A DNA stretch of 64,000 bases. Origin: Cyanobacteria bacterium TGS_CYA1. GTDB lineage: Bacteria; Cyanobacteriota; Vampirovibrionia; Obscuribacterales; Obscuribacteraceae. The notes under the pieces were generated by a model. It did no database searches and had not been told where the DNA came from. It was given only the letters and a program-made list of their open reading frames with translations. A program made the translations under genes and the position numbers. Where the stretch lies: NCBI GenBank assembly GCA_026129135.1, contig JAHCIQ010000003.1, positions 310,001-374,000 on the forward strand, in the 5' to 3' direction. Of this stretch, positions 34,120 through 42,539 are shown piece after piece. Positions within the stretch are counted from its first letter, which is position 1. The number at the start of each line of letters is the position of its first letter.

Positions 34120-34229
34120 TAGTAAAAAAAGAAGGGAATCAATCCCAGATTCTGCAGGATGGCTACAATCGCAAGCGCCATGCAGCATCCGATTAAACCA
34201 AATAAAGCGCCTTCGCCTTCAGCCAACAT
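34119..34229 (-). CDS. Small membrane peptide coupled to the lipoprotein
   Basis: A 36-residue frame starts ATG 34229 behind AGGGAGAGATCGAG, a good ribosome-binding site. It is MLAEGEGALFGLIGCCMALA followed by IVAILQNLGLIPFFFY: a single hydrophobic helix. Its TAG overlaps the GTG of the downstream lipoprotein gene. The site quality and coupling support translation; there is no known family. Confidence 0.5.
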   Translation of the reverse strand: MLAEGEGALFGLIGCCMALAIVAILQNLGLIPFFFY

Positions 34230-34449
34230 TCTCGATCTCTCCCTGGAGTTGCTCCAAATACGCAAAATAGGCAATATCCGGCTTCCATGCGTGATTATAC
34301 AATCACTTGACATTCTCTACAATGGCATGCACTCGGGATCTCGTAATAAATTTAAACTTCAACAGTAGGGTAAGTGTTGTTGTAATGAGGCATAGAATAG
34401 TAAAGGGCTCTACTATATAAGAGTCCGAGGTACTAGGAGGATACAGGTA

Positions 34450-34860
34450 GTGAAAAAATTTGGAGCTTTGTTGGCCCTTGTGGCTACTCTAGCAGTGTCA
34501 GCACCAGCCAGAGCAGCCGATGATGGCTTAGATATGGTAACCCAGGGATCCCTCATGTTCACCCGCGTAGGCGGCATGGGAGCTGGTCTTGTTGTTGGTA
34601 CACCAATTGCAGTTGTCAGAGAATCAGTCAAATCATATATCGACTTGACTCAAGGCGCAGCTGACTCAGTCGGCGAAAAAATGGGTGGTAAAGACTCAGG
34701 TCCTGTGTGCCTAGTCGTTAGCCTTGTTACTCTTCCAGCAGGCTTGTTGGTAGGCGGAGCAAAAGGGTTGTACTACGGAACCAGAAATGGTGTCGTAAGC
34801 GGTTTCAATACACCGTTTCATCCTGATTCGTTCAGCCTTGGAGAACTCGAAGGCGAATAG
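34450..34860 (+). CDS. Small exported protein, unknown function
   Basis: The 136-residue protein has a signal peptide (LLALVATLAVSAPARAADDG, cleavage after ARA). The mature part has two glycine-rich hydrophobic segments: FTRVGGMGAGLVVGTPIAVV and LVTLPAGLLVGGAKGLYYGT, which could insert in a membrane. No family was recognised. The start is GTG 34450 with a perfect AGGAGGATACAG site. A strong hairpin terminator follows at 34885, so it is probably a single-gene, well expressed unit. Confidence 0.75.
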   Translation: MKKFGALLALVATLAVSAPARAADDGLDMVTQGSLMFTRVGGMGAGLVVGTPIAVVRESVKSYIDLTQGAADSVGEKMGGKDSGPVCLVVSLVTLPAGLLVGGAKGLYYGTRNGVVSGFNTPFHPDSFSLGELEGE

Positions 34861-34884
34861 TCTATCGTACTTCCAAAAACATTC

Positions 34885-34918
34885 AGACCTGGGTTTGCGC
34901 CCGGGTCTTTTGTTTTAT
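34885..34918 (+). terminator. Rho-independent terminator
   Basis: AGACCTGGG (34885-34893) pairs with CCCGGGTCT (34900-34908), nine pairs with one G-U and a 6-base loop, followed by TTTTGTTTTA. It ends the + gene at 34450 and lies between convergent genes, so it could also act for the minus-strand gene ending at 34918. Confidence 0.88.
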
Positions 34919-36195
34919 TACCACATGAACCCGGACGGTCCTCCGCCCATGTTGAGCGGCATGCCGCCATAACCCATAGGGTTGTAACCCATTCCGCCAT
35001 AACCCATACTGTTCATACCGCCCATGCCACCATAACTCATTGAGCTTGCGGCCATCGATCCTACAGTCATCAAAGTCTTTGCCAGACTCTTCAAGAAGGG
35101 ATGACCTTTGCTCTGGGTTGGCTCTTCTTGCTGGGCTTGCTGTTGTTGATACTGTTGTTGCGGTTGTTGATATTGTTGTTGCGGTTGTTGATATTGTTGC
35201 TGGGGCTGTTGCTGATATTGAGGCTGTGCGTAGCTTTGCTGATTGTACGCAACTTGATGATTGAATTGTGGCGCTTGAGCGGTTTGTCGTGGTGGTGCCA
35301 CAACCGAGAGCTCGACTGCGTTCATGAGCACTTTTACTTGCATCGGAAGCGAAGCTGTTGTGTCTGTTGCTTCGCCTGGAAATACTTGCCCTTCTAAACG
35401 TTTGACTCTGTCTAGCAAAGACATGGGAGAGTTTTGCATTGACTGCCCAAAGATTTTTTGCTCCATCCAACTAACTTGATCTTGCAGTGGTGCATTGACC
35501 GAAGGAGCATTCGACGGTTCGCTAGGATACTGGGGATTGCGATTGAGACTGACTGGTCTTAAGTTGACGTCGTCGCTATTAGATGAATAGTGAAGTTGTT
35601 TTCTAGGATCTGTAAGTTCTGCAATCGACTGGTGATAACGACTCTGAATGTAGTCATCGAGCTTGTCTACACGATCGCTCAGATCCGGATTGCCTGAAGG
35701 CTTGCCGAAAGCCTTGGCTTCAAGTTGATCTAGCCTGCGGCTAATAGGTTCTTTTGGAAATGTCTTGCCTAAAAGCAGGTGTTCAGCAGCATCGACTCTA
35801 GGATAATCTGTGCTTGGATCATCAGGTGTGCTGTTCTGGTTTGTTGCACTTTGGTCCTGAGCGGGGGGAGCTTGATTATTGTTTTGGGCAACCTGATTAT
35901 TCTGATTGCTCTGGTTATTTGGATTGCTTGCAAGCTGTGATGCATCGGTGTCTTTTGGCATCGAAGACGACAAAGACTGAAGACGGCTCTGGATATCTCC
36001 TGTTTTTGATTCGCCAAAGACCAGCTTTTCAAGGCGTTCTACGCGCTTTTCGTCATTGTCTTGCGGATAAGTATGCTCGAAAAAATGATTTTCGAGCGAA
36101 TTGATTGTGGACGCCTGGTCAGCGGCAAAAGACGCTTGAGCCGAAAGGATCAAAACACAAAGCGCTGGCAAGCAGTATCTGAAGAAGCGATTCAT
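34918..36195 (-). CDS. Exported protein with repeated E-K-x-FG modules, Q-rich tract and Gly/Met-rich end
   Basis: A signal peptide (ALCVLILSAQASFA) starts this 425-residue protein. Three or four related modules follow: RVERLEKLVFGESKTGDIQS, RLDQLEAKAFGKPSGN then DRVDKL, and WMEQKIFGQSMQN then DRVKRLEGQVFPG; each pairs a short helix with a conserved FG and an RL-x-L. A degenerate fourth is HLLLGKTFPKEPISRRL. After this come a Q/P/Y-rich tract encoded by a 21-base repeat and a GGMGGMNSMGYGGMG-type tail. Function is unknown; a cell-surface or matrix role is only a guess. Confidence 0.75.
   Translation of the reverse strand: MNRFFRYCLPALCVLILSAQASFAADQASTINSLENHFFEHTYPQDNDEKRVERLEKLVFGESKTGDIQSRLQSLSSSMPKDTDASQLASNPNNQSNQNNQVAQNNNQAPPAQDQSATNQNSTPDDPSTDYPRVDAAEHLLLGKTFPKEPISRRLDQLEAKAFGKPSGNPDLSDRVDKLDDYIQSRYHQSIAELTDPRKQLHYSSNSDDVNLRPVSLNRNPQYPSEPSNAPSVNAPLQDQVSWMEQKIFGQSMQNSPMSLLDRVKRLEGQVFPGEATDTTASLPMQVKVLMNAVELSVVAPPRQTAQAPQFNHQVAYNQQSYAQPQYQQQPQQQYQQPQQQYQQPQQQYQQQQAQQEEPTQSKGHPFLKSLAKTLMTVGSMAASSMSYGGMGGMNSMGYGGMGYNPMGYGGMPLNMGGGPSGFMW
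35143..35219. repeat. 21-base tandem repeat in the Q-rich coding tract
   Basis: Inside the gene at 34918-36195 a 21-base unit (GTTGTTGCGGTTGTTGATAT and one base) recurs about 3.5 times between 35143 and 35219 with a few substitutions. On the coding strand it gives QYQQQPQ units. Length is a multiple of 3, so copy-number change would keep the frame. Confidence 0.8.
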
Positions 36196-36327
36196 AGACT
36201 TTTATTTTGCCAGAAACCAGTCAAATCTCCTACCTGAAAGGTACACTTTCGTCACACTTGACAATTATTATTCATTTAAATGCCTATGAGCTAATTTACG
36301 ACAACGCTCGGGTGGGGCTACTTACTA

Positions 36328-36534
36328 ATGCGTGAAAACGAAACTAACAAAGATACAATTGCCAAACTGGACGAAAAGCGAAAGCTGGGTCTGGTAGATA
36401 TTTTCAGTGCACCATGCGTGAACCTGGACGACAAGAGACAAGAAGCTATGCTTGTGGGATTGTTGCTTTCCAAATTCGACAAGATTGCGCTCGATTCGGG
36501 CTCGAATGAAAAAAACAAAATCTGGAAAAGCTAA
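36328..36534 (+). CDS. Short cytoplasmic protein, unknown
   Basis: A 68-residue frame begins MRENETNKDTIAKLDEKRKL and continues GLVDIFSAPCVNLDDKRQEA then MLVGLLLSKFDKIALDSGS. It is charged and helical, with no signal or membrane segment. GGTGGGG lies about 11 bases upstream of ATG 36328. The opposite strand is also open here, so coding direction is not certain; the amphipathic pattern favours +. It converges with the kinase gene. Confidence 0.45.
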   Translation: MRENETNKDTIAKLDEKRKLGLVDIFSAPCVNLDDKRQEAMLVGLLLSKFDKIALDSGSNEKNKIWKS

Positions 36535-36548
36535 TACAAATTAGAGAG

Positions 36549-38723
36549 TTATATTCCTCTTGGTATAAGTCCGTCGAACTTGTTTTGCAAGGGTGCGATC
36601 ATTGCACGGGTAATGCCGGTGTTAGTGAAATCAACTTCTTTCAATTGAGAGTTGAACTTGCACATCTCGCTAATCGCATCCTTATCCAGTTTTACGTCTT
36701 TCAAATTTAAAATTGAAAGGTTAGGTAATTTGGAAAGTTTTTTCAAACCGCTCTTGTCTATTTTTGTCCCGCTCAAATCGAGCTTTTGCAAATTTTCTAG
36801 ATTGCTCAAATTGTTCAATCCAGCATTGGTTATCAGAGTATTGTTCAGATAAAGAGTTTTGAGCATCTTCATGTTAGTTAGTGCACTTAATCCGGCGTCA
36901 TTCACTCCTGTTTCACCCAATACAAGCATTTCTAAATTGTTCAAGCCTTTGAGCCCATCAAGATTTCCGTTCTTCAAATTTGTCTGGTGCAAGTCCAGAC
37001 TTCGAAGATTACGGCAGGAAGCCAATTGCCCAAGACCGTTTGGGGTAATCAAAGTGTTGTTCAAATCGAGAGTGATCAGTGATTTGAGTGTGCCTATAGA
37101 ATCAAGTCCTTTATCTGTAACGCCTGTTTTGCCGAGTAACAATGACACGAGAGGCATATTTTTGAGATAAGCCAAACCAGAATCGTTTATCGACTGAGAT
37201 TTGGTTAAATCAAGCATCTTCAAATCTTTGAGCTTGGCGACATAATATAGATCTTGATTTTGTATGTCGTGGCCATCACTCGATAATTCACGAATTCCTT
37301 CCTTGCCTTGAAATTTTCCAAGAAATTCTTCGTCGTCGATGTCTGGTTTGTAATCTGGACCTTGCTCGACAGGCTTTTCCACTTTGGTTTGTGATGCAAC
37401 TGGTGTCGTTGCACTTGCTGAAGGCTCTTCGCTTTGTTCTGTTTTGTTTGCGACGACAGGAGCGTTCTGTTTCGTAGGCTCGATGTTTGAAGCCTGAGTG
37501 GTTTGATCTGGCTTGAGAGCCGGCTTTTGCTGAGTATAAAAGAAAGTTGCAAGTCCTGCTACTGATACCAAAAGTAGTGGTACGGCAATCATGGCAATTT
37601 TCTTCGGTTCTATTTCGATTTTCTTTGCAGGAGCTTTTTTCTTTTCTTTGCGAGCAAGTGCCGATACATTGCCAGAAGAGTGATAGCTTATCAAAGCCTT
37701 CAAACGCTCTTTAACTTGAGACATGGATTCTGGTCGGGCAGCAGGGTCTTTGGAAAGAATCTGCATCACAAGTTCTTCCAGGCGCTCGCTTACATCTATG
37801 TCGTATTCGCTGAAAGGCGGCGGTGCATCGTTCAATTGTTTGAGCATCGTTTCCATTTTTGTAGCGCCACCAAAAGGAACGAAGCCTGTCAAGCAGTGAT
37901 ACATCAAACAGCCTAATGAATAAATGTCAGAGCGCGGACTGAGCTTTTTGCCCATGACTTGTTCAGGACTCATGTATGCAGGAGTTCCAACCGTTTCGCC
38001 CGTTTTAGTGAGATGATCTGCTTGTTCGTCTTCGGCAAATAATTTTGCCAGACCAAAATCGAGTACACGCAAATGGTGTTCGCCTGCAGCAAGTGGCACG
38101 AGCATGACATTGTTTGGTTTCAGGTCTCGGTGCAAAACATTGTGCGAATGAGCGTGAGACAAACCATCGCAAATTTGCATCGCTAGATTCACCGCGAATT
38201 CTGGCTCTAGTGCGCCTTCTTTTTTTATGTAGTCAGAAAGTGTGGTGCCTTCGACATAGTCCATCACCATGTAAGGTTGGTTGTCTTCCGAAACACCAAA
38301 GTCGTGCACCGAAATAATATTTGGATGGTGCATGGTGCTAATTGTTTTTGCTTCTTGCAAAAAGCGCTTCAAAGCTGTGACATTGACCAGGTGGGAATGG
38401 ATCATTTTTACTGCCACAGGGCGTCCCAGAGGCTTTTGTTTGGCTTTATATATGACACCTGCACCACCTGCACCAATTACAGTGATGAACTCGTAGCGAC
38501 CTTGCAAAGGCGAAATCGGAATGCCAAAAAGTTCGGTCGGAGAAGGTTGGTCACCTTCGCCAGTAGCTTGATTCAAAGAAGGCGGTGCCAGGCGCTGGGG
38601 TTCGGTTCGGCGCAGATTTAATCCTGGACCTGGTCCTGCACCTGGAGGCGGCATTTGCCCTGGACCCAGATTCGGGTAGGGCGGAATTTTCTCTTTTTCT
38701 GGCGTATCGAGACCGTCAGACAT
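36549..38723 (-). CDS. Membrane Ser/Thr protein kinase with extracytoplasmic leucine-rich repeats
   Basis: The 724-residue protein has a Pro/Gly-rich start (1-75), then a PknB-type kinase domain (~77-345): glycine loop GAGGAGVIYKA, catalytic K106 in VAVKMIH, HRDLKPNNVM with D200, DFGLAKLF and GTPAYMSPEQ. All catalytic residues are intact. A transmembrane helix follows at ~385-405 (IAMIAVPLLLVSVAGLATFF), then a low-complexity linker and about nine leucine-rich repeats (~505-715) such as LITLDLNNTLITPNGLGQL. It can sense an external ligand by LRRs and signal inward; ligand and targets are unknown. It is divergent from the gene at 38757 by 33 bases. Confidence 0.93.
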   Translation of the reverse strand: MSDGLDTPEKEKIPPYPNLGPGQMPPPGAGPGPGLNLRRTEPQRLAPPSLNQATGEGDQPSPTELFGIPISPLQGRYEFITVIGAGGAGVIYKAKQKPLGRPVAVKMIHSHLVNVTALKRFLQEAKTISTMHHPNIISVHDFGVSEDNQPYMVMDYVEGTTLSDYIKKEGALEPEFAVNLAMQICDGLSHAHSHNVLHRDLKPNNVMLVPLAAGEHHLRVLDFGLAKLFAEDEQADHLTKTGETVGTPAYMSPEQVMGKKLSPRSDIYSLGCLMYHCLTGFVPFGGATKMETMLKQLNDAPPPFSEYDIDVSERLEELVMQILSKDPAARPESMSQVKERLKALISYHSSGNVSALARKEKKKAPAKKIEIEPKKIAMIAVPLLLVSVAGLATFFYTQQKPALKPDQTTQASNIEPTKQNAPVVANKTEQSEEPSASATTPVASQTKVEKPVEQGPDYKPDIDDEEFLGKFQGKEGIRELSSDGHDIQNQDLYYVAKLKDLKMLDLTKSQSINDSGLAYLKNMPLVSLLLGKTGVTDKGLDSIGTLKSLITLDLNNTLITPNGLGQLASCRNLRSLDLHQTNLKNGNLDGLKGLNNLEMLVLGETGVNDAGLSALTNMKMLKTLYLNNTLITNAGLNNLSNLENLQKLDLSGTKIDKSGLKKLSKLPNLSILNLKDVKLDKDAISEMCKFNSQLKEVDFTNTGITRAMIAPLQNKFDGLIPRGI

Positions 38724-38756
38724 TTTTTAACCACTATGATGGATAATATATAAACG

Positions 38757-39710
38757 ATGACTAGTAAGAAGATCTCTGTACCCACTTTTCTGGCTCTTTT
38801 ATTCACTTTTGGGGCGGTTTCGACTAATGCCCAAGAGGCTTGCGATTGCAGCCGTATCGATTCGGCTAATAAATTGATAAGTGAGGGCAGGCAGATAAAA
38901 CAGACCACTATGTTGCTTGCCAAAAAAGCTCAGGACTTGGACCGCAAAGCGGCCGATCCAAGTGCTACAAGAGTTAGCTGGCAGGCCTATCAAGACATTT
39001 TCAAACAATATCAGCAGGCGCTTGCAGTTTATACCGCGCATCGCAAAGACTATTTTTCGCATTCACAGACTTATCACAGCCAGCCGAGCATCAATCCTCG
39101 CTCAGTAGGTTTAAGTGTGGCTCCAAGCACACTCTTCAAGCCGTTGCAGTTGAAAACCGAGCTCAAGTGTCAGCAACTGGTAGACCTCGAAACACAGTTG
39201 TTTAACGCCGAGACTCAATTGTCTGGTTATATGAGCAAACTAGTAATTGCAAGTCAAAGTGAGAGTTCCGCTCAATATGCAAGCTTGTGGAATGATGCTA
39301 AAAAATTGGCTTTAGAGACTCAAACAGGTGCGGGTAGTTTCAATCATCAATCTATCCAAAAAGGTGCGGCAATTTCAGACAGTGTGCACAATCTTATTGC
39401 TTCTGCTAATCGCGATGGCGATTATACCGAACACATGAAAGCTTATCAGAATTATTCTCAATCCAATGATCTGCAACAATCGCTGTTTAAGCGGGCTGAC
39501 GCCCATAATAGATTCGCCGCGTCTGTATTGATGCAACTCGACTCTATCAAGCCAGTCAATCAGGGTGCCACCGCTCCTGGTGTCAGTGGTCCAATCTCTA
39601 TCGAGCAACTGCAGGAAGAAAATAGAGCGCTTGAGGCTGAATACGCCAATCTTCAAGAATTGAACAGACGTATGGAAGAAGTTAGGTCTTCGTTGCCGCC
39701 GAAATTATAG
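38757..39710 (+). CDS. Exported helical/coiled-coil protein, unknown function
   Basis: The signal peptide is VPTFLALLFTFGAVSTNAQE, with mature EACDCSRID. The rest of the 317 residues is helical and rich in Q, A, S and L, with candidate coiled coils near 60-110 and at the end (IEQLQEENRALEAEYANLQE). There is no recognisable domain. It is divergent from the kinase gene, with both starts in a 33-base gap, so they may share regulation. The stop overlaps the converging gene by 6 bases. Confidence 0.7.
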   Translation: MTSKKISVPTFLALLFTFGAVSTNAQEACDCSRIDSANKLISEGRQIKQTTMLLAKKAQDLDRKAADPSATRVSWQAYQDIFKQYQQALAVYTAHRKDYFSHSQTYHSQPSINPRSVGLSVAPSTLFKPLQLKTELKCQQLVDLETQLFNAETQLSGYMSKLVIASQSESSAQYASLWNDAKKLALETQTGAGSFNHQSIQKGAAISDSVHNLIASANRDGDYTEHMKAYQNYSQSNDLQQSLFKRADAHNRFAASVLMQLDSIKPVNQGATAPGVSGPISIEQLQEENRALEAEYANLQELNRRMEEVRSSLPPKL

Positions 39711-40283
39711 GGTGGCGACTGTAGCGGCTGAAAGTTTTTTGGTTTCGGACAGTTCTTTGACAGCTTTGAGTCTGCGCTTGACGCCGCTCATAGTCTGAAT
39801 TTTTGTCAGTTGTTTGGCGAAGGGGACTTTGATATCGACATCGATATAAGTGGTCAAAGTTAGCAAAGTATGGTTGCCACCATTTGCTGGTGCGATATTC
39901 CAGCGCCCTTCGAAAGCCTTGAACTTATCTGAGTTCACCATCGAATATTCGATAATTTTGTATGGGATATAAGTTTCTTTGTAAATGCAAAAAGCTTTGC
40001 CTATCACTGGAAGATTGTCGAATTTTTCTTCTATAAGACAGGTGTTGCCTTTGTTTTCGACTTCTTTGATTTTGTTATTGCTCTCGAGTCTCAGCTTGAT
40101 GATACTTTCATATACTTGTTTGGGAGAAGCGTTGACCACTAGGTGTGATTGTGATGCTTGTCTTTCGTGAGCTACAGCGTGTTCTACTTCATGAGATTCA
40201 TGCGCCTGAGTTTTGGCAAGAACTGCATTGGGGCTCGCCTGAACTGCGGCAAGAATTAGCAAAGACAAAAATAGCTTAGACAC
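39705..40283 (-). CDS. Exported SRPBCC/START-like protein
   Basis: The frame opens at TTG 40307; GTG 40283 with AGAGGAATC upstream is preferred (192 residues) and gives a signal peptide (LFLSLLILAAVQASPNAVLA). After a His-rich linker, SHLVVNASPKQVYESIIKLR starts an SRPBCC-type fold (helix-grip), with GRWNIAPANGGNHTLLTLTT in the strands and a long C-terminal helix. The fold binds hydrophobic ligands. The ligand is unknown. This is a fold-level assignment from pattern only. Confidence 0.55.
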   Translation of the reverse strand: MSKLFLSLLILAAVQASPNAVLAKTQAHESHEVEHAVAHERQASQSHLVVNASPKQVYESIIKLRLESNNKIKEVENKGNTCLIEEKFDNLPVIGKAFCIYKETYIPYKIIEYSMVNSDKFKAFEGRWNIAPANGGNHTLLTLTTYIDVDIKVPFAKQLTKIQTMSGVKRRLKAVKELSETKKLSAATVATL

Positions 40284-40503
40284 AATCAAGATTCCTCTGA
40301 TTTCCAAGAGATATTAGGCAGAATGAAATTCTACCGGCAATCGTGTACGCCAGTCCCATACCTTGAATACCTATTAACTTAGTTCAATAACTAGCACGGG
40401 TTGCAAAGGATCGTGCCAATCCCAGTCCTGGCGAGGGATACGAAGAAAATAACGTTGTCAATAGAAGGCTTAGGCTAACTAAATTTATAACTATATATAG
40501 TGA

Positions 40504-42336
40504 TCAGGCTGTGTATTTCATCAAATCGCCGTTGAGGTCGGCTACTCTGCCAGCAAGAAGACTTGCTTGGCTTCTGTCTGCACGTTCCATAGAACCACGA
40601 AGAGCATCCAAGCGATTTTCAAGCGAGGCAATCTGGGAGCGAATCTCCGCTGCGTAAACTTGACGACGCTCTCCATCCTGACGAGCTTTGGCTTGTTTGA
40701 TAGCATCTTGCTGTTGTTTGTCTGCATCTCCGCCTTCGGCATCTGCTTTTTTGATTTGATGCTGATTGAGGTTTTGATCTTGCATACGTTGTTGCTCGCG
40801 GTAACGATCGAATTGATTGTCGCCGTAGAATGTTTTCCAGTCGTTTCCAGAGATGATACCGGGACGATCGTATGTAGGTATCGATTTTCCTGGCTTGATT
40901 TTGTCGAGTTGGTCGCTTGGAGGAATTGTTGGTCTGCGATTAGCATCCATATTATTCATCCATGCAAATAATGTGGAACTGCCTCTTACTTCGTTTTCCA
41001 ATGCGCTGTTTTTATTTTGATCTGAAACTCTGAATTGTCTATCTGGAGTTCTGGTAATTGAAACAACATGTCCACCAATCTGGCTGCTAACATGCCCTAC
41101 ATTCATAACCATGATGGCTGAATTAACGCCAGCAGTTCTTTGCAAATTATCCATTGCTGTCTGCATATCTGCATCGGACTTGATTCTTGCAACACCAGTA
41201 TGCTCTCTGTTGTCGCGAAGATAACTGTCTCTGGCAAATACGAAAGCGCCTTTGAGACCCGCTGCACGACCCATATCGGCTACAGCATAAGCGTCGGTAT
41301 CAGGTCCACCAGTTAAGGTTTTGTCCTGAGTGAAAGCGCCGTTGGTGAATTTTGCAAGATATTCGCCGTTTGTGTCAGAACCATTAATGGCTTGCTGAGT
41401 GCCACCTTTTTCGATGTTGTAGTACAAACCACGCTGTTGATAGAAGTGGTTCAACATACCGACGCTAACACCAGATGTTGCTACGTTTAAAGCTTCTGTG
41501 TCAGTCTGGTCGCCTTTGGCGAGCTGATCCATTGTTTTGAAATAGCTTGGTGGAAGTTTGGCGGTGAATTGCTCGTTAGTTCTTTCGCCTTTGGCATCTA
41601 CTTTATTAGCAGTATATTCTCCAGTTTCGGCCATTCTTCTGGCTCTTTGAATAGCTTCGGCTGGATTGTGTTTATAAAGTTGTTCTTGCACAGTGGTGGC
41701 GTTGCAAGTATTGGTACCGGTCTGATTGATTTTTTCAGGCTGAGCTAAGTTGTCTAGCAAACCAGATACAAAAGCTCTTCTAGTATCAGCATTTTGAATC
41801 CCATTTGCAGTGACGCCATCACCACGCTGCAAAGCCATGAGGTCGTTCATTATTCTTGCCGCATCGGCTGGTTTGATTTCGCCATCTGTCACACGTTTCA
41901 AAAATTGATTTAAGCGTGCGGGTAATTCTTTATCTTGCGGTCTGTCCTCTGCAAGCTTTTTCATGCTCTGGGTGAAATCAGTTACCAATTTAGGATCGAG
42001 ACTACCGTTAGTATTGTCGGTTACATCTCTTCTTTGGACTGGGAAGTCAGCTTGAGCAAATTGGTCGAACTGTCTGGCAGGATTGCTATTGTCCCAGGTG
42101 CCCCAGTTTGGTTGACGGAAAGTCATGCTGGTCTGATCTATTGCAGCTAGTGAAACAGTATTGGCACGAAATGCTTCGCGAGAATCAGGTGAGGTTAAAA
42201 GATTGGTAGCCTGTATCTGAAGTGGATTGTCTGATGGCTTGAAAGCAATCTGGGTTGCATCTGAACCATCACGACCGGTTGAAGCAGCGTTTGGGCTTGC
42301 TTCAGCGACTTCTTGATTGGCTTTGTTCTCTACCAC
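40504..42336 (-). CDS. Large Q/N-rich protein with papain-like catalytic arrangement
   Basis: I do not recognise this 610-residue protein. A papain-type order is visible: Gln205 and Cys211 (NQTGTNTCNATTVQ), spaced 6 residues as in papain Q19/C25, His423 in GGHVVSITRT, and Asp439/Asn441 in FRVSDQNKNSAL. Cys peptidases of C39, C58 and related clans, or transglutaminase-like enzymes, share this order. The N-terminal 200 residues and the last ~110 (coiled-coil type) have no match; no signal peptide is present. GTG 42336 has AGGAAACGAACGAA upstream. Enzyme activity is inference. Confidence 0.55.
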   Translation of the reverse strand: MVENKANQEVAEASPNAASTGRDGSDATQIAFKPSDNPLQIQATNLLTSPDSREAFRANTVSLAAIDQTSMTFRQPNWGTWDNSNPARQFDQFAQADFPVQRRDVTDNTNGSLDPKLVTDFTQSMKKLAEDRPQDKELPARLNQFLKRVTDGEIKPADAARIMNDLMALQRGDGVTANGIQNADTRRAFVSGLLDNLAQPEKINQTGTNTCNATTVQEQLYKHNPAEAIQRARRMAETGEYTANKVDAKGERTNEQFTAKLPPSYFKTMDQLAKGDQTDTEALNVATSGVSVGMLNHFYQQRGLYYNIEKGGTQQAINGSDTNGEYLAKFTNGAFTQDKTLTGGPDTDAYAVADMGRAAGLKGAFVFARDSYLRDNREHTGVARIKSDADMQTAMDNLQRTAGVNSAIMVMNVGHVSSQIGGHVVSITRTPDRQFRVSDQNKNSALENEVRGSSTLFAWMNNMDANRRPTIPPSDQLDKIKPGKSIPTYDRPGIISGNDWKTFYGDNQFDRYREQQRMQDQNLNQHQIKKADAEGGDADKQQQDAIKQAKARQDGERRQVYAAEIRSQIASLENRLDALRGSMERADRSQASLLAGRVADLNGDLMKYTA

Positions 42337-42419
42337 TTCGTTCGTTTCCTGTTTTGGGTCGGCGATTGTGCCGCTTGCCGACTACACTACTCATTATGGC
42401 GAGAAATGGGGCTGATTTG

Positions 42420-42438
42420 TACCCCAAACTACCCCAAA
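42420..42438. promoter_or_regulatory. Two 9-base direct repeats at one helical turn, possible operator
   Basis: TACCCCAAA occurs at 42420-42428 and again at 42430-42438, a 10-base period, in the 203-base region between the divergent genes starting at 42336 (minus) and 42540 (+). C-tracts continue to 42458. A regulator binding both copies on one DNA face is inferred. Confidence 0.35.
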
Positions 42439-42539
42439 ATGGGAATCCCCCCATACCCAGTTTTGCTCTAGAGTGGGGAAAATACGCAGTTGACAACTTT
42501 TTCTTTGAGATGGTCGAGCCGCCTTGCTAAAATCAGACA

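Noticed and set aside
34883..35470. Alternative minus-strand frame of 195 codons with Thr/Ala/Ser-rich sequence
   Set aside because: It is the same strand as the FG-repeat protein but in another frame, created by the repeats; no start or family support.
40308..40503. Intergenic 196 bases with short complementary words (CGCCAG/CTGGCG and GCACG/CGTGC)
   Set aside because: Stems are short with large loops and no T tract; no gene or known RNA was seen.
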